Origin: Paracyclopina nana
Taxonomy: Eukaryota > Arthropoda > Copepoda > Cyclopoida > Cyclopettidae
Direction of reading: 5' to 3'
NCBI GenBank assembly: GCA_019096065.1
Contig: JAGUCH010000005.1
Coordinates: 5,580,001 to 5,644,000, forward strand
DNA: 64,000 nt
This document shows, in pieces, positions 35,301 to 48,938 of the stretch. The position numbers and the translations under genes are program-made. Every line of letters begins with the position of its first letter. The first letter of the stretch is position 1. Below the pieces are notes generated by a model, which did no database searches, was not told the DNA's origin, and saw nothing but the letters and a program-made list of their open reading frames with translations.

Positions 35301-38031
35301 CAAAGGTTATTTTAAAATAGTATGACCTTTTTATTTAAAAGTCATATCAACCTTTTCAATGCTAATTAGTAGGTTATACTATTGAATTTAGAAGAAAGGG
35401 ATTTTCTAAATGATTTTTTTTGGTTATTTTACAAAGATACCCCAAAAAACACCAAAAATGCCAAGTTTGCAAAATAAACCCGTCTACATGCAAAGCCAAG
35501 ATATCCCTCACCAAAGGAAAACTTTCCCGAGCTCATTGGTGCGCGATGCAGAATCGGATCTGCAATCCCAAGGAGATTGCTGATGAGATTTTGAGATTGA
35601 TATGCATTGTGGGTCGCAATCATGCAGCAGCCCGATATATAGTGATGACTATGCACACTGGCCTGAATTTTGACCCAAATAGTGAAGAGCAGCGAGCAGT
35701 ATTTCCAAAAACCAACTAATGCCGTCATAAAATGTCACATGGCTTGGCTCGCGGACGGAAATAAAACTCGGCCCATCTTCTGTGTTTTGCAAAAAAAAAA
35801 AAAAAAAATATCGAGCCGCCCAAATTGTGGAATAATATTTACTCAATGCGTTTATGGCTACAATAGCATAACATGCTCCAAATACGAGTCTCATGATGAA
35901 ATATTATACTGGCGTTGGATCGAGTCCATTATTAGGGCGTTTTCCCCTCGCTTTTGATTAAAATTGAAAAAAGGCCTTTTTTAGTATTCAGGCTATACAG
36001 CAGATAATGCAGTCGTTTCACTAGAAAGGCCCATGGTGTGAATAATTCCATGGATTTGCCACTTCTTTGAACAAGAGTAATATAACTATTTGGATGAAGG
36101 CCAAAGCTCGGCCATAAATTCTCACTTCTGTATAGCTGGTCTGTTGGGCCTTTCTAGGCACGGAAAAATAACCTTGGGCCTCATATGTAGCATTATTTTT
36201 AAAAAAGATAATACTATGCCACAAAAGCAAGACTCACCATATGCAGACAGGCCACACAATTGTTGAATGAAGCTCCATCACGAGGATCAATGAAGAGGCC
36301 ATATTGTCTGGAAAATGAGCACTAATGCTGGCCCCAAAAATGGATAGGCCCATAGGCCTACATCCAATTTTCGTGAAAAATGTTATGAATCCTTTTTATT
36401 ATCGTGGTAGCTAGCAGCAGCTATTGCACTGAGAAGAGCACTCAGCAATATGGAGCAAAATTCGATCCCGACCAGAAAAAAAATCCCTTTTTCACTCAGT
36501 TTTTTCCCCACTTTATTTTCAGCGTCGACGCGGTTTGATGGGAATTCAGTAAATAATGCCCGGGCTTTTGCCATAAAATAAAGGAATGTCTCGCGAAAAA
36601 AAGGGGAATGGCTTTTCGTACAACGACGACGTCCAATATTGCCGAAAACTGTCATTAAAGGTGAAATATGGCGGTAGAAGCATAAAATAAGGAAGCTTTT
36701 TGCATATTCCACTTCAGCAGAGCGCATTTTTAAGGTCACAGCCCACGCATTAATTCTTCAAGATTTACAGTGTTGTAGTACAAGTTGCAGCAACTTTACT
36801 GCTATAGCAAGCTATTCTTAAACCTCGTAAAATTAGAGGCTGCGTGATGCGGCCTCGCCCCCCAAAAAAATGAGGCCGTTTTCCGTCTTGTCCTTTCTAT
36901 AACGTAACACCCCGTTGCGAATCTTATATGGTGTGGCAATTCAAGTGGCCACATCTGAATTGTGCTCTGAAAGCTGGGCGAAAAAAGTGCCTATGGGCCT
37001 ATTTCCAGCAAGGGCCTCAAGAGCACAAAGGAAACCTCTTGGCTATGGCCTCATTTCAACTTATGTCGGCATGTCCAACCAGCCCCAAATCATCTTTTTA
37101 TGAGAGAGCATAGCATTCTAGTATGCGAATACAATGATGCCCAGGGAGTTATAGAAGTATCTTTATGTATCCTCGAAGGAAAGATTATGGCGCCTTTGTG
37201 GATCACCATAATCCCTGACACTCGTAGACTGGCTTTGGGGAAACCTGGAGAAAGAAAAAAAATCATTACAGAGCTTCTTTTATTGCTTTGGGGCTTTGTG
37301 GCTGCGCGCGAGTAACTGATTTTGTCTATAGGCAGAAAGTGTATTTTGTCCTTACATCAAAGTATCGGCGTGTAAGCTGAAAGAAGGAAATCGTTGCACA
37401 ATTTTTATCAAGGAAATTAATGACACTTTGTTGTCTGAGTCAATTAAGGAACAAATACAGCGCAACTGTGAGCAAGTTTGTATAAATTGCACCTGTGCAA
37501 AATACAGCAAAGAATTATGACGCACTTTAGAAAATGGCACAAGATATGAAAAGATCTATTTTATGATTAGCAAAGTTTGCAAGCACGCATTCTTTATTTG
37601 TGCTGGCTTTTGTGCTACATGATATTTTGCTCGACAATTGGGATATTAAGAGGTGAGACTCTGCCAGACTTTCAAGGTCAGACTCTCAGCAGTATTTTTT
37701 CATTAAACCTTTTGTGCCATGCAACGCAATCAATTGTCACGTCCTTGTTTTTATACCGTCTACCGCAAGATGATTTTCCTACCACTTATTGCAGAACTCT
37801 GTTGCATTTTCCCTTTACTTACCCATGGAAGCTTTAAGCAGCACAATTTTGCCTGAAGTGTGATTGGCATTTTTCGAGAGACAGCACAAATTGATTGAAT
37901 TCTTGTATAAACTGAGGAATTGAATTTCTTTCCCAGAATTTGCCCATGGTGCTCAATATTTTCCAGTACACTCTCGTTCAGCTGAAATGTGATTTACCAT
38001 GTCAAGATGCGTTGCAGCTTTCTAGCTGCAT
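35301..38031. other. Intergenic DNA with a poly(A) tract, no gene supported
   Basis: A run of 18 A lies at 35791-35808, 25 nt after an AATAAA (35760-35765), resembling the end of a retrocopied transcript. The preceding open frame 35420-35719 has no recognised domain, and I could not find flanking duplications. The rest shows only short AT-rich frames. Confidence 0.45.
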
Positions 38032-38034
38032 TAA

Positions 38035-38256
38035 GGCATGGTTCACCTGCATATTATGGCTGATATTTTGTCAAAATATCGGAGCGAAAAGCTGAGAAAC
38101 TGAGAATTTAGATGCTGTTGTAGGATGGATTTTGGTACCAAAAGACCGAATCCGAAGAAAAAATCTAAAAAATGTTTTTGGAAGTACCTGATATTTGCAA
38201 ATATCAGCATAATATCGCTCGATATTTTGATCATAATATCGCAGGTGAACCAGGCC
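38035..38256. mobile_element. PIF/Harbinger-like MITE, complete
   Basis: 222 bp with ends GGCATGGTTCACCTGC and GCAGGTGAACCAGGCC, flanked by TAA on both sides (38032-38034 and 38257-38259). Same length and family as 26571-26792. Confidence 0.82.
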
Positions 38257-38259
38257 TAA

Positions 38260-39316
38260 AAGCTGGTTGAGCTATGCAGGTTGTTTATTGTGAGAAATGA
38301 ACAAAGAATAATGCCCCTTTTTACCATGCAGCCACTTTTTGTGTTTTGGCTTTCCTGTACGTTTATATAGTATATGTGTAGCAGTCGACAAGCCATATTG
38401 TCTCTTTGTTGACAGTTTTTGTAAGCCTACATCTGCAAAAAGGGCCTACATATCCTGTCATGATCCTAATCTAGTTGGTAACAAAGAGACCAACGTCCTC
38501 CCCTCCTCACAATTTGTGGCTTACTTTTTCTCCTTGCCTGGCATTATATTCTCACGTCCTTTTTTTCGAATCTCCTCTTCTCCTTCTTTATCCCATGGGA
38601 ATTTGTGAAAAAGCTCAATGATTATTCAACTCCCCAAGATGGTCTCAACAAAGAGGCTTCATTCTAGTCAGATTTTGCAGGCTCTCAAGTTCTCTGCTGC
38701 GCGACGTTAATTGAAAATGAAATCCCACAAGACTACGTCTTCCCTGCGTTATGTACGCTAACATACAGGGTAACAGAAGTAGTGCATAAATTTGCAAAGT
38801 GGGCGGAGCTTGCGACCAACTTCAATTTTGGGTAAATGTCTTTGCAGGATATAAGAACTGCAATAGCACACACAAAATTATTGCCACGTAAGCTGAAACC
38901 TTGCTCGTGCATTCACGAGCTGATTAATTAGGCCTGCAGGTCCATTTTTGCAAAAGGGAAGACCCTCTTTTTGCCTGACTCAATTAGAAACTTCATTAAA
39001 GAAAGCTGCATCAGGAGGGCCCCAAAGTTTCCCCAGAAGAAGAAGACACACAAAAAAGATGCTGGCCAGTAGTTTTAAGGTCTGCACCAAGTGGAAAAGT
39101 TGTACTGCTAGCTAGGTAATGCCACAGTTTGAATTGGGCCCACGAATGAGAAGAATAGCTGCAATAGTTGTTGAAGCAAGCCCAATGGCCTTGCTGCCAC
39201 ATATGCTGTACAACATACACTTTTTCCGAGTGAGAAAAAGACCACATGGTTCTATTCTACGCGTGAAGAGGCATTCCAGGCAGATACTTCTATACATGTA
39301 GTGGTGGCTTCTGCGT
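38260..39316. other. Intergenic DNA, nothing seen
   Basis: No gene or repeat is recognised between the MITE and the 3' end of the sulfotransferase gene. Confidence 0.5.
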
Positions 39317-39322
39317 TTTATT
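39317..39322 (-). terminator. Polyadenylation signal of the sulfotransferase gene
   Basis: TTTATT on the plus strand gives AATAAA on the minus strand, only about 7 nt after the stop codon at 39332-39330, again implying a very short 3' UTR. Confidence 0.45.
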
Positions 39323-39329
39323 TCAATTA

Positions 39330-41415
39330 CTACCAATTTATGGCCAAATTTGTGGAGCAGCTCAGTGAGTCGTTATAGTTTTTCTGGCTTTTGCACAAAC
39401 TCCTCGGAATGATTTGATTGGAAGGGATGATGAATTTCTCATTCAAATGGGCCAAATATTTGTCGAGGGGAAGACCTTCCAGGAAGCCCAGAGCCTTGAG
39501 CAATTTGTCAATGTAGCAGACCGATTTTTCGTACCACTGGATCTGGAGCAGAGGAGTAAGTGAGACTTTATATAGGCAAGAAGGCACAAAAAAGAGAAAA
39601 AAACCGACGACGAGAACATAGTTGAAGAAAAATCGCTCACGTTCTGCAAAGAGAAGGGAAATGGAAGCTTTTTCTCAGCTGGTGTCCTATGGTATTTGCC
39701 CTCTAAGTGGGATAAAGTACACCATAGCCTCTCTGGGTCCAATAACTCACTGTAGCCCATAAATTCGACCAAGTCGACAATGGCTGAAAGAAAACACGTA
39801 CACTATAGTACAAACAGGTTGCGTGAAGTTACTCTATTAATTATTGCGCGCTGGCTTTTTCCGTTATACAAATGTCAACAAACAAACAAAAACAACAACA
39901 AATGGCGTGACACGTGTTCACCTCGTGGTTTTGCTGAACATAGTATGATATTGGGGAAAATGTTGCAAAAATTCTGCGATGCGGTTGAATTATTGCAGTT
40001 AGCTAAGGCGCTAAAACGAGCTGTCAAAAGCAGCCCTTACGTTAAAATTACGAGCAGAACTGTACACACTTGAAATGCTAAATATCCAATTGGCAAAAGT
40101 TGTTGGCAAGCCTCAAAGTGCAATTGGGGCTTTGGCCAAATATCGGGAAAAAACCCGTAACAATCCTAAATATAGGGGAAATCTTTTATGCAAAGGCCTC
40201 ACTTTGACCTGGTTTTCGCAGAAGAATTTCGTAGTGGGTGACGGTGAGGTTTTGTGGTCGGCCCCAAATGGAGCGAAAATAAGGCTTTTTTTTCTGTTCA
40301 CGACAAAGCCAAGAGTAAGTGTGCTGCACCCACTCGACGAGGCCTTTGTAAAGGTGCAATTCCCAGAGGAAGCCCTGGAAATACGAAGCATCGGCTCGTT
40401 TGACTTTCTTCGCGTAATTCAAGTGTCTAAATGTGATGATGGCCTCGAGGGGATTGCGAAGGACCAAAACGACCTTGCTAGAGTCGTAGAAGCCAGCCCT
40501 GTACCTCTGATGGGCCTTTTGCATAATGGTCGTGCCTTGACATTCCCCTAATTCAGTGTTGCCCAGGAAGCCATTCTCTATCATGTCAGGGAACTGGAAA
40601 ATGCAAAGCTTTCACTTTAGAAAGCCTTTGATTTTGCCATCCATGTGGCCTATCTCGTTGAAAGGCTTTTCGGGTTGCCAAATGCGAATTGAAAACGTAC
40701 TATTTGATCCGGTCCTCTGGTGAAGAATCCGGTTGCCCCTTCAATAAGGTAGCGAAGCCACGTGTTTCCGCTGCCAGGAAAGCTGGCCAAAATGGCGGGA
40801 GGATCAAAGGTGCCTTTGAGTGCGAAATGATTTTCGAATTTGGAGCACTGCGCAGCAGCATCTTGATCAGATAAGACATTATTTGGCCAAGGCAAAAAGC
40901 TTTGCCTTGAAAAGTTTGTAATCTGATTTGCTTTCACTTCATTGAAGTTGTGATGGGTAAATGACATGAACGAAATGTCTTGCACAGCAGCATCTTCATC
41001 CACTATATCCACAAAAGTAGCAACCTCAACTGAGGCTGAGCTTGGATTTGACATAATGCCAACTGGGCTTAATGGCATTGAGCATTCACACATTGAAGAC
41101 GAAGGGCTGCTGCCACAATTGTGGACTGAAAATTAAAAAGCTTGTTTTTTCTCATCAGGAGAAAGCTTGCGCATTGCACAAAGTCAACTTCACTCGAAAT
41201 AATCAATTATGAAACTTACAAGCCATTTTCTGTATTAAACTCAAGTTGACGAGGAGTATGAGGACGAGAAGTGTCAGAAACAGTGACAAATGCAAGTGAT
41301 GTGAATGAGCAAAAGGCCTAGCTTCACCATAATGTTGAGGACTGCTCAAAATGTGGGGAAATCGTTGATGTGACCGACTTGAATACATCCTGCTGAAGTA
41401 TCCATCCACGGACAT
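39330..41415 (-). CDS. WSCD-like membrane sulfotransferase
   Basis: Five exons: 41415-41220, 41125-40701, 40593-40209, 39783-39641, 39542-39330; product 453 residues. The short cytoplasmic N-terminus is followed by one signal-anchor helix at about 45-61, giving a type II Golgi topology. The PAPS 5'-phosphosulfate loop is FPGSGNTW at 181-188 in [22 protein letters not shown]. The 3'-phosphate motif is [12 protein letters not shown] around R253, N254 and P255. The motif wording is closest to the WSCD1/WSCD2 family, reported to sulfate sialic acids. However, no Cys-rich WSC domain is present between anchor and catalytic domain. The substrate is therefore open. The donor of exon 3 (GTCAAA) is weak; the others are normal. 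It could be another orphan carbohydrate sulfotransferase. Confidence 0.83.
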
Positions 41416-44400
41416 CTACAGATTAGATGAATAAGAAATTCTGTATGTTTTTGCTGGCTAGTGTGAAAAATGCGTTTTTTGGCTGAAGCATGCATGTTTA
41501 TGCCACACAACTGTATTTTTACAGCTGTCATTATTGCTTGGCACAAGTGTTTATTTTGCTTGTATATAGCATGAAGTAATATGGCCGAGCCAAACCATTC
41601 CTTTTAAAATTGTGGTCTTTAGCAGCCCCAAATATTGCCCATAAATCCCTATTTGCCGATATACATCAGAGCCCAAATGGGCCCAAACTTTCCGTTCATG
41701 ATGCATGAGAGCAATTTTTCTCGAACATTACATACACTATTCTGACAAGAACACGTTCCACGCAATGTACAGTGAATACAGCAGCTAAAGCAGCATAATA
41801 CTGCCAGAAATACTACAAACTCAGTCTTCAGCCTTAATAAGCGTAATATAATTGCTTCCAACGAATTACCACTTATAATTTATTTCACAACCTTCTTTTT
41901 TTGGTAACAATATAGATAATGGACCTCGAAATTGATACTAACACTTAGGTGAAGGCCTGAGCTAAAAAAATGCAAAGTTTGATAGACTTCCAAATGTCAT
42001 AAAATCCTGTGATATGAAATATCTCGTATGCAAATATTTCGCTTGGATATTCGGCCAAAATATCAGCCTACCCACTAATATAGCGCAATAAGTTAAAATT
42101 GGTAGACATGCTACGTGTTAGCTAAGCATGTAAAGCGGCTAAAGTAATTCTTATCTGTCAGACACACTGAGAATTGGCCCACTTTTACTAAGGCCCACTT
42201 TCGGCCAGCTAGTGGGCCTATAATGTAGAGCAAAACACGTATTGATATAACAAACATTGCTACTATTCAAAGAGCTATTAATCACCTAAAAAACATTTTG
42301 TGCTCAATCTCTTATGAAGACAAGTTTCTTTTGGTACATGGTAATGTAGGGTTTTTTCTTCTCTTTTTTTGCTTGAAGATATTTTTTTAACAAGAAATGG
42401 CTCGAGAGATAAATGCATGGTGAGATAAAATGCATCCGGCTCACATGATTAACGCTTTTTCTGCTCCTTATTTTCATCGCAGCCTTTGCAACTTTTCATA
42501 GCCTCAATGGCTCAATTTTGTATAAAAATGCCCCGAAATTGAGTGCATGCGAGCAAAAAATTAACCAGGTCAATTGATTTCGTATATTATACCATTGCTA
42601 TATAACAACTTGGGTGCACAATAATTTTTTACTCACACACTCGTGCTCGTACGCAGAGCAAAGGAAGTAACGTAAAAAAGCTAAGCCCAAGGGAAAAAAG
42701 TGAAAGCTAAATGATTTTCTACTCGTGAACAAAGGCTCCTGTACAAAGAATCTAAAGTAATTCAGCTTTGTACTCCAATGTGAAAAAACCTCACAAGAAA
42801 AAGGAATGTAGAAAAATTGCCTCTTTTTTGGTACACTCTAGTAAGTTACACTATTTATTCATCTCTGCGTTTGCTTTGCAAGCTTTGTGGCAAATTGGAA
42901 AAAACTCTTGTCATTTTGCTAGCTTTGGTTATCTGGTGCTCAAGCTTATTTGCACTAAATAATCAATAGTGGCAATAACGACGAGATTCTGGATTATGTC
43001 TATAATCTTCCTCGGTGACATTAACCTCCACACAATCCTTGTTTTCCATGGAAGAGTGTTTTTTCCACAGAAGTTCCTAATTGAAATGATGTATATCAGA
43101 TATAGGGTATGCCATAGGGAGAAAGCAGCACTGAGGGAATATTAGATATGTGTTGTGTCTCATGCTCACAGAGCTGCATAAATTGGTGAAGAAGATGGGA
43201 ATGCATATCTTGAGGGCTCAATTTGTTGAAAAATGCAAGCCAACTTTTATTCTGGCAGAATTACTATTAGTGAAGAAAATGGCCGTCATATCTCCCTTTT
43301 TCATATCTCCTTCTCTGCAACTCTCACTTGAGATAAAAGAGAGCTAGGAAAAAGCATGAGACATGGCTTTCACCAAGTGATGCCTTTTACCACAACTGAA
43401 ATGGCTACACATAGCAAAAAACATTTCAACACATGGGAAATAAAAAATAGTTTAGCTGGATGTCTATCAAAGAGGTACTTGTTTGGATTAAAAGCAGTCT
43501 GTGCAAGCTCAGGTTTAGATATCTGTGCATTTGCAATTCTGAGCAGGAAAATCAGTCCTCTTTCACCTCCTCTGAATAGGAATTTAATTTGCGGGCATCC
43601 ACCAAACCAAAATGAGATGGAGGCAAGTGAGGATGTTGGAAATGGATTCATTTTTGATCAGAGCCTCGCGCGTCTCACTCCATCTTGTTTGGCATGAAAA
43701 GCATGACAAGACACTTTGGCTCACAAAGCTAATGGTCAGTGAGCTACTACGCACGTATGTGGAAGATCGATAAGACGTACGTAGTTGGAGATGAATGGCC
43801 TTCAGCCTAGGCCTCGGAAGCAGCCTCTACGATGGGTGATTAGCTGCCTTGGTATAACCTCCTTCTTCCTTTCCTATACTGATTGGCGGCCAAACGTTAC
43901 ACAGATAAAAAACCGAGTTTAATTTTCACCGCTATTTTCTTGAGCTTGGTTAAAATTAATAAAAAACCACAAAATAATCAATTTAATAACTAGACAACGT
44001 TTCAATATTCAGCTAAAGTGGAATGGAATTTTTTGCCAAAAAGCTGCATACACCACAATGGTGCAAAACAACCTAATTTCATGACGTATTGTGTTTTTTG
44101 GTAGCACAAAGATGAGTCGACGAAAAAAAGAGTGTGGAATGAATGTTGACCTCGGTTTCAGCCTCAAAAAGCCTCCTTACTACAGTAATATACCAGTGGT
44201 GATGATGTCATCACTTCTGGAATAAAAGCCATGTAACGGTCCTGCAGTGCATTGCAGCCACGATTTGCGAAACTCAAATACATCGTCTGAAAAAATACAA
44301 ACATTTTCGGGCTGAACATAGTGACTCAAATCTATTATTACATCATATATGTATATTTTGTAACCAATCTCTAAATGTCTCACTCCTGCATTCACTATTC

Positions 44401-44497
44401 AGTTATATGGAATGTCAATAAATTAAGTAGACTATTTGAGCATTTTGCAACAGAAACAAGGAAGACGACATCATTTTCTAATTTGAGGTGGTGACTA
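41416..44497. other. Intergenic DNA, no gene seen
   Basis: Only short AT-rich frames. A short stretch near 42012-42080 has words loosely like the Harbinger-type MITE interior, but no ends. Confidence 0.5.
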
Positions 44498-47400
44498 CTA
44501 AATCAAAAGGACTTTGGTGCGGCTTTTAGCCTCGTTGATTTTCACGTTTAACAATGAATTTGCGACTTGGTTGCTCTGACTACTTGATAGCCTTTGTGGA
44601 GTGGAAGCAGCCGAATAAGAAGCCTCTGAAGCCTCCACAGCAGATGTGTCAATCATAACATTATTGGCAGCTGCTTCATTGGTTGCAGCATTGCCTCCCT
44701 TCAACACAGCTCCTATGCCTTTGGTCAACTTTGAGAATGGATTCAACACTCCTTTTTCGATGATGGCCGCAGTCTCAACGGCTCCCTCCTCCAGAACGTG
44801 AGTGGCTATGTCGAGATCCTTCTGAAGAGAGCCTCCACGTACCATAAGTTGTCCGGATTGCGGGTCCAGCTCAACAACGCCCAAAAAGTTGGTGGCAGCA
44901 TTCTTGAGGCCCACTGCCATCTCCACAGGATTGGCCAGGCTGATGTCCTCAGAGGAACGGCTGATCTTCCTCGTCCTACGGCTCAATTTTGGTGACGAAG
45001 GCTCTTGGTTTAGCATGGAGGTTGAGGAGTACTGGTAGCCTCCGGATTTGTTCAAGCCAGCTTGGCCATCCGAGCTGGGACTCAACAAAAGTGGTGAAAG
45101 CATGTTTGCAAACTTGCTCCTCCTGAAATACATTTTACACTGCTTCAAATGCACTTCGAAGCCTGGACTAAATTTTTTTTACCCAGATTGCACTCCGCGA
45201 CTGCCCTGGTTCAGCAGAATTGTTGGGGTTGTCATACAGCTACTTGCACTACTTGCTGGAGAAGTATGAAGGAAACCTGGCCTAGGTAGAGGAGTGTCAA
45301 CATACCTGCAAAGAAAAGGAAGCATGAAAATTCACTTGATCATTTTTGACATAATAAGAAAAATCTCACTCCTGGCCACCCTCAATGTGTATTTGAGGAA
45401 TGGGCTCTGGGGCCGCAGAGCTATTGGCAGCAGCCTCCCGGTTAGCCCTGAACTTGGTCATGGGATTCAGCTTAGAAAAATGACTCGTGACACTGGTTAA
45501 GGCTCTGAGGCTGCTATTGACCGCCGCTCTCGCAGCTCCTCCTCCGGTGGTGGCAGCCTCAATGTTGAAATTGGAATGGACCTCAGGGACTTTACTCTTT
45601 CGTTTTTCCAATTTCCCATGGACAAAAGGAGCCGGAGGTAAATTGGAAAGCTCCATTGCAACAATCACCGAATCAACCACGTTTTTCAGGCACTCGAGCC
45701 TCTCCTCCTCAGTGCTGACAGCCACTGCCAAATTGTTGAAGAACCTCAAGTTGGTGGCTCGAAACATGTGGAAGAATCCAGACAGGTTGGCTCCAGCGTT
45801 CATCGAGGCTGGACTGGGTGGGACGGCCTCGGTGACGTCACCGTTGGCGTCGAAAAACATGGCTGAAGGCGGCTGGGGCATCCTATAGCTGATTCTGAGG
45901 CTATGCATCCCACTACTTTTGGTACTCTTGAAAGGCAGGTTGAACAGATCCGGGACAACTCCAAACTCGATGAGTTCAACATCCGAGAGTGCCACTCGCT
46001 GGTAGCTCGTCACTTTGTCCACTTCATCATCGTAATGAGCAATGTAATAGGAATCTTTGGTTAGGATCATGATCACGTCCATGTCTTCTTGCGAAGGATC
46101 GCCAGTCACGGGGTCATTGTCAATCAGACCCCAAGCCCCGACGATGGCATTCATGTCAGGAATGAGCAGCTTCTTGCAATCCTCAATCACACTTTTGACT
46201 CTCTCGGCTGTGGCATTGATGTCCTCAGCTTCAACTGCGTAAAAATTGGAAGCTCCCTCGTCTTGCTCCTCTTCCTCAAGCTGGCCAGCCATCAACGTCT
46301 CGCTGACAATTTGGCCGGTAATGATGTCAATTGTGGCTTGACGATAGGCGTCCCTGAATTGGTTCAAATAATATCGACTCGCACTGTTCATGCCATCCTT
46401 CATGAGCCCACTCAAATTTCGCTCTCCAGTTCGTGTAAAATCACCCTTGAGGGCATTTGTACCAGCATACTGACGGCTCAGAGCATCTCCATTGTTGGCC
46501 CACAAACCCTGAAAAGTTAGAATTCACCTAGGCGAAAAAAACACGGTAAAAATCAGCATACCTGAAATAAAAGCCTCAGGTTGGTGGGCAGTCCTTGCTC
46601 CGGAGGAATCAGGCCCAACTTGGTCAGCATGGTTTCCAGGACAGATTTGGCAATGGCTGTTTGAACCACATTCGTCCTGTCCAAGCAGTCAATGCAATTA
46701 ACCCTAAAGACTCCCTGCTGCTTGCACACCACTCCATGGTTGTCGAGCCAGCAGTATCTGGTGCTTTTGATGTACTCATCCTCGATGGAGTCAATGAGGA
46801 TGTTGACGTTTTCAAACTTCATGCCCCTGCAGTATTCGTGAAAGTCAAAGTAGATGAAGTTGAGGTCACGTCTGTCGAAAGCCAGAGCATTGTCCAGATA
46901 GGCATCGCCAATGACCTTTTCACGGCCTGTTTTCTCCACCAGACTGAGGCAGGTGATTGGGCCACCGTAAATGTCAAACTCTGCGCAGAAATGCTTGGAA
47001 AATGCAGCCTTGTCCTCCTCCGGAGTTGCATCTAATTTAGGCGGAGGACGATATCGAATTCCAGGCTGGGACCAATATAATGGAACCGAGCCTCGAACCT
47101 AATAAATAATTCGGTCATATTGACGACGTCAATGGAGGATGAGGGGGAAAATAATACTGACTTGCAAGTAGGAAAGAGCGTAATGGTGGTAAACCAAGAT
47201 TTGTTCAGTCTCCACGTAGTTTGCGACGTGACCATCCAAATCAACGCCTCGCCTCTTGTATCTCGTGCCTGAAAATGAATGAAAAGGCCGTCATACTACA
47301 ATGCAGATACAATCATGATGATGATGGCTCAAGCCAGCTAGGCCTTTTTTCATTATAGTATGGCCAAAAATGGCCACAGCTAGGTCATTTATTTTTATGG

Positions 47401-48938
47401 TTGCAGCATAGTACTATATATGCATGAATTTGCACCATATTCACCTGCTCTATATCGACTCCTTCGAGAAATGAGTGCAATCGTGTAAAAGTCAGGCAAC
47501 TTTGCATCTGCATTCTCATGCAGGCCAAATTCGACGGTATCTTTCAGCTCCAAGGGACAATCTCGTATCTCCACATAACCCTATAAAAAAGAAGAGAGCC
47601 AATGTAGGGAGACTTTTGGTAGCAAAGCTTAAGGCTCTCTCACTTGAATGAATGGGGTTATCCAAGCATCCAGTCTTTGGTCTCCAATCTCGATGAGTTC
47701 CTCGATCATGCTTCTGTTGAAGAAGAAACGATCATCGACGTCCCTCCAGGTTGGAAACAGCTCGATGGGCTCCCCTGTCAACGAATTCGTAGCTGTCACA
47801 GGCACGCGAGTGGTTTGTCTCTGAAGAGCATTCGTGATATCACCAGTGAGTGAGAAATAAAAGTAGTTCGAGTCTGTGAACATTTTGGTGAATTCCTCCA
47901 AGATTCTGCGCTCGAATCTTTCGACCGTTTTGCTGACACTAAAAAACATATTTTTCTGTTTTTGGAGACATTTTATAAGTAGTGAATAGAAAGTAATTTT
48001 ACTTTGACTGCTTCCACGGAGCCCTCACTTGCGAGGGCATGAAAAAGCCTGATGCATTTCCAGAGGCTGCGGACTTGAAAGTGTCAGTGGAGAGCAACTT
48101 TAGAGGAGCTCCTAAAATTCGACCTCCGAGGCTGCCCAATTTTCCCTTGTCTCCGCTAGGACTCGCAGCCTCAGAACCTTGGAAATCAGCATGCTCCACC
48201 ACTCCTGCAAATGACGACGTGATATTATTATTGATATTGCTCCACAGAAGCTTTAACATTTTACGAGTCACGCGATTGTAACATGAGTATGCTAATGCTA
48301 GGGTAAATAGCAGGAATGAGAGCAGAGACTCACGAATACAATACAACTCAATCAGAGTCGGAGGAGCGGAATTTTCACAAAGGTCACTTGCATTTATAGC
48401 AAAGGCTGTCAGAGAATACGAAAAGGCTGAGATCTTCCACCAAAAAAACCAGCCATTTTTCTTTTAACAAAGTTTGCATTTTGAATCTAATGTTTTTAGT
48501 TTAAGTGAAAATCCCCAATTCTTGAAGCCAGTTAACAAAAATAACGTTATATTTACCTCCGTGATGCTTAGGACAAGGTTTAAGCCCAAGCTGCTGGGAC
48601 AAAGGACAATCTCCTGGGACTAGATTTGGTGGGACCAAAGGGAGGAGCACCACGTCGCCAACACGATAAACAGCATGTTTTCTTAGCCTTGGCCCAGGAA
48701 CTTCGCCCACTCGGTCACATCGACGGACAAGTACCAACCTTTGGCACACATCTGGGTGAATATCTAGCTTGCCATAGAGGCCCCAAACGAGGCCGAGGCA
48801 TTCGGGGTTTTCTTGCTCGGCGAGGTCCCACGGAGGCCGCACTGAGAACTTGGCCGTTTTTCGACACACCCACAAGCTTGTCTCAGATCTTTGCAAATGT
48901 TGCAGGATAAAAAAGTCATCAGTGGAGATGAGCTCCAT
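44498..48938 (-). CDS. INPP5F: Phosphatidylinositol 4-phosphate phosphatase INPP5F/Sac2
   Basis: Nine exons: 48938-48557, 48204-48003, 47938-47644, 47580-47445, 47268-47162, 47098-46562, 46508-45370, 45305-45183, 45122-44498; 1181 residues, close to the vertebrate length. The N-terminus (MELISTDDFFILQ) resembles INPP5F, and an in-frame ATG at 48965 is an alternative start. The Sac phosphatase domain has GTRYKRRGVDLDGHVANYVE and the catalytic CIDCLDRT (C509-x5-R515). A segment after it (GAWGLIDNDPVTGD to NLRFFNN) fits the hSac2 domain of this family. The tail is Ser/Ala-rich and probably disordered. The family dephosphorylates PI4P on endosomes and works with Rab5. The gene is head to head with EIF2B1. 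Confidence 0.93.

Noticed and set aside
42012-42080. Possible further Harbinger-type MITE
   Set aside because: Only loose internal word similarity (ATATTTCGC, AAAATATCAG) and no terminal repeats or target duplication.
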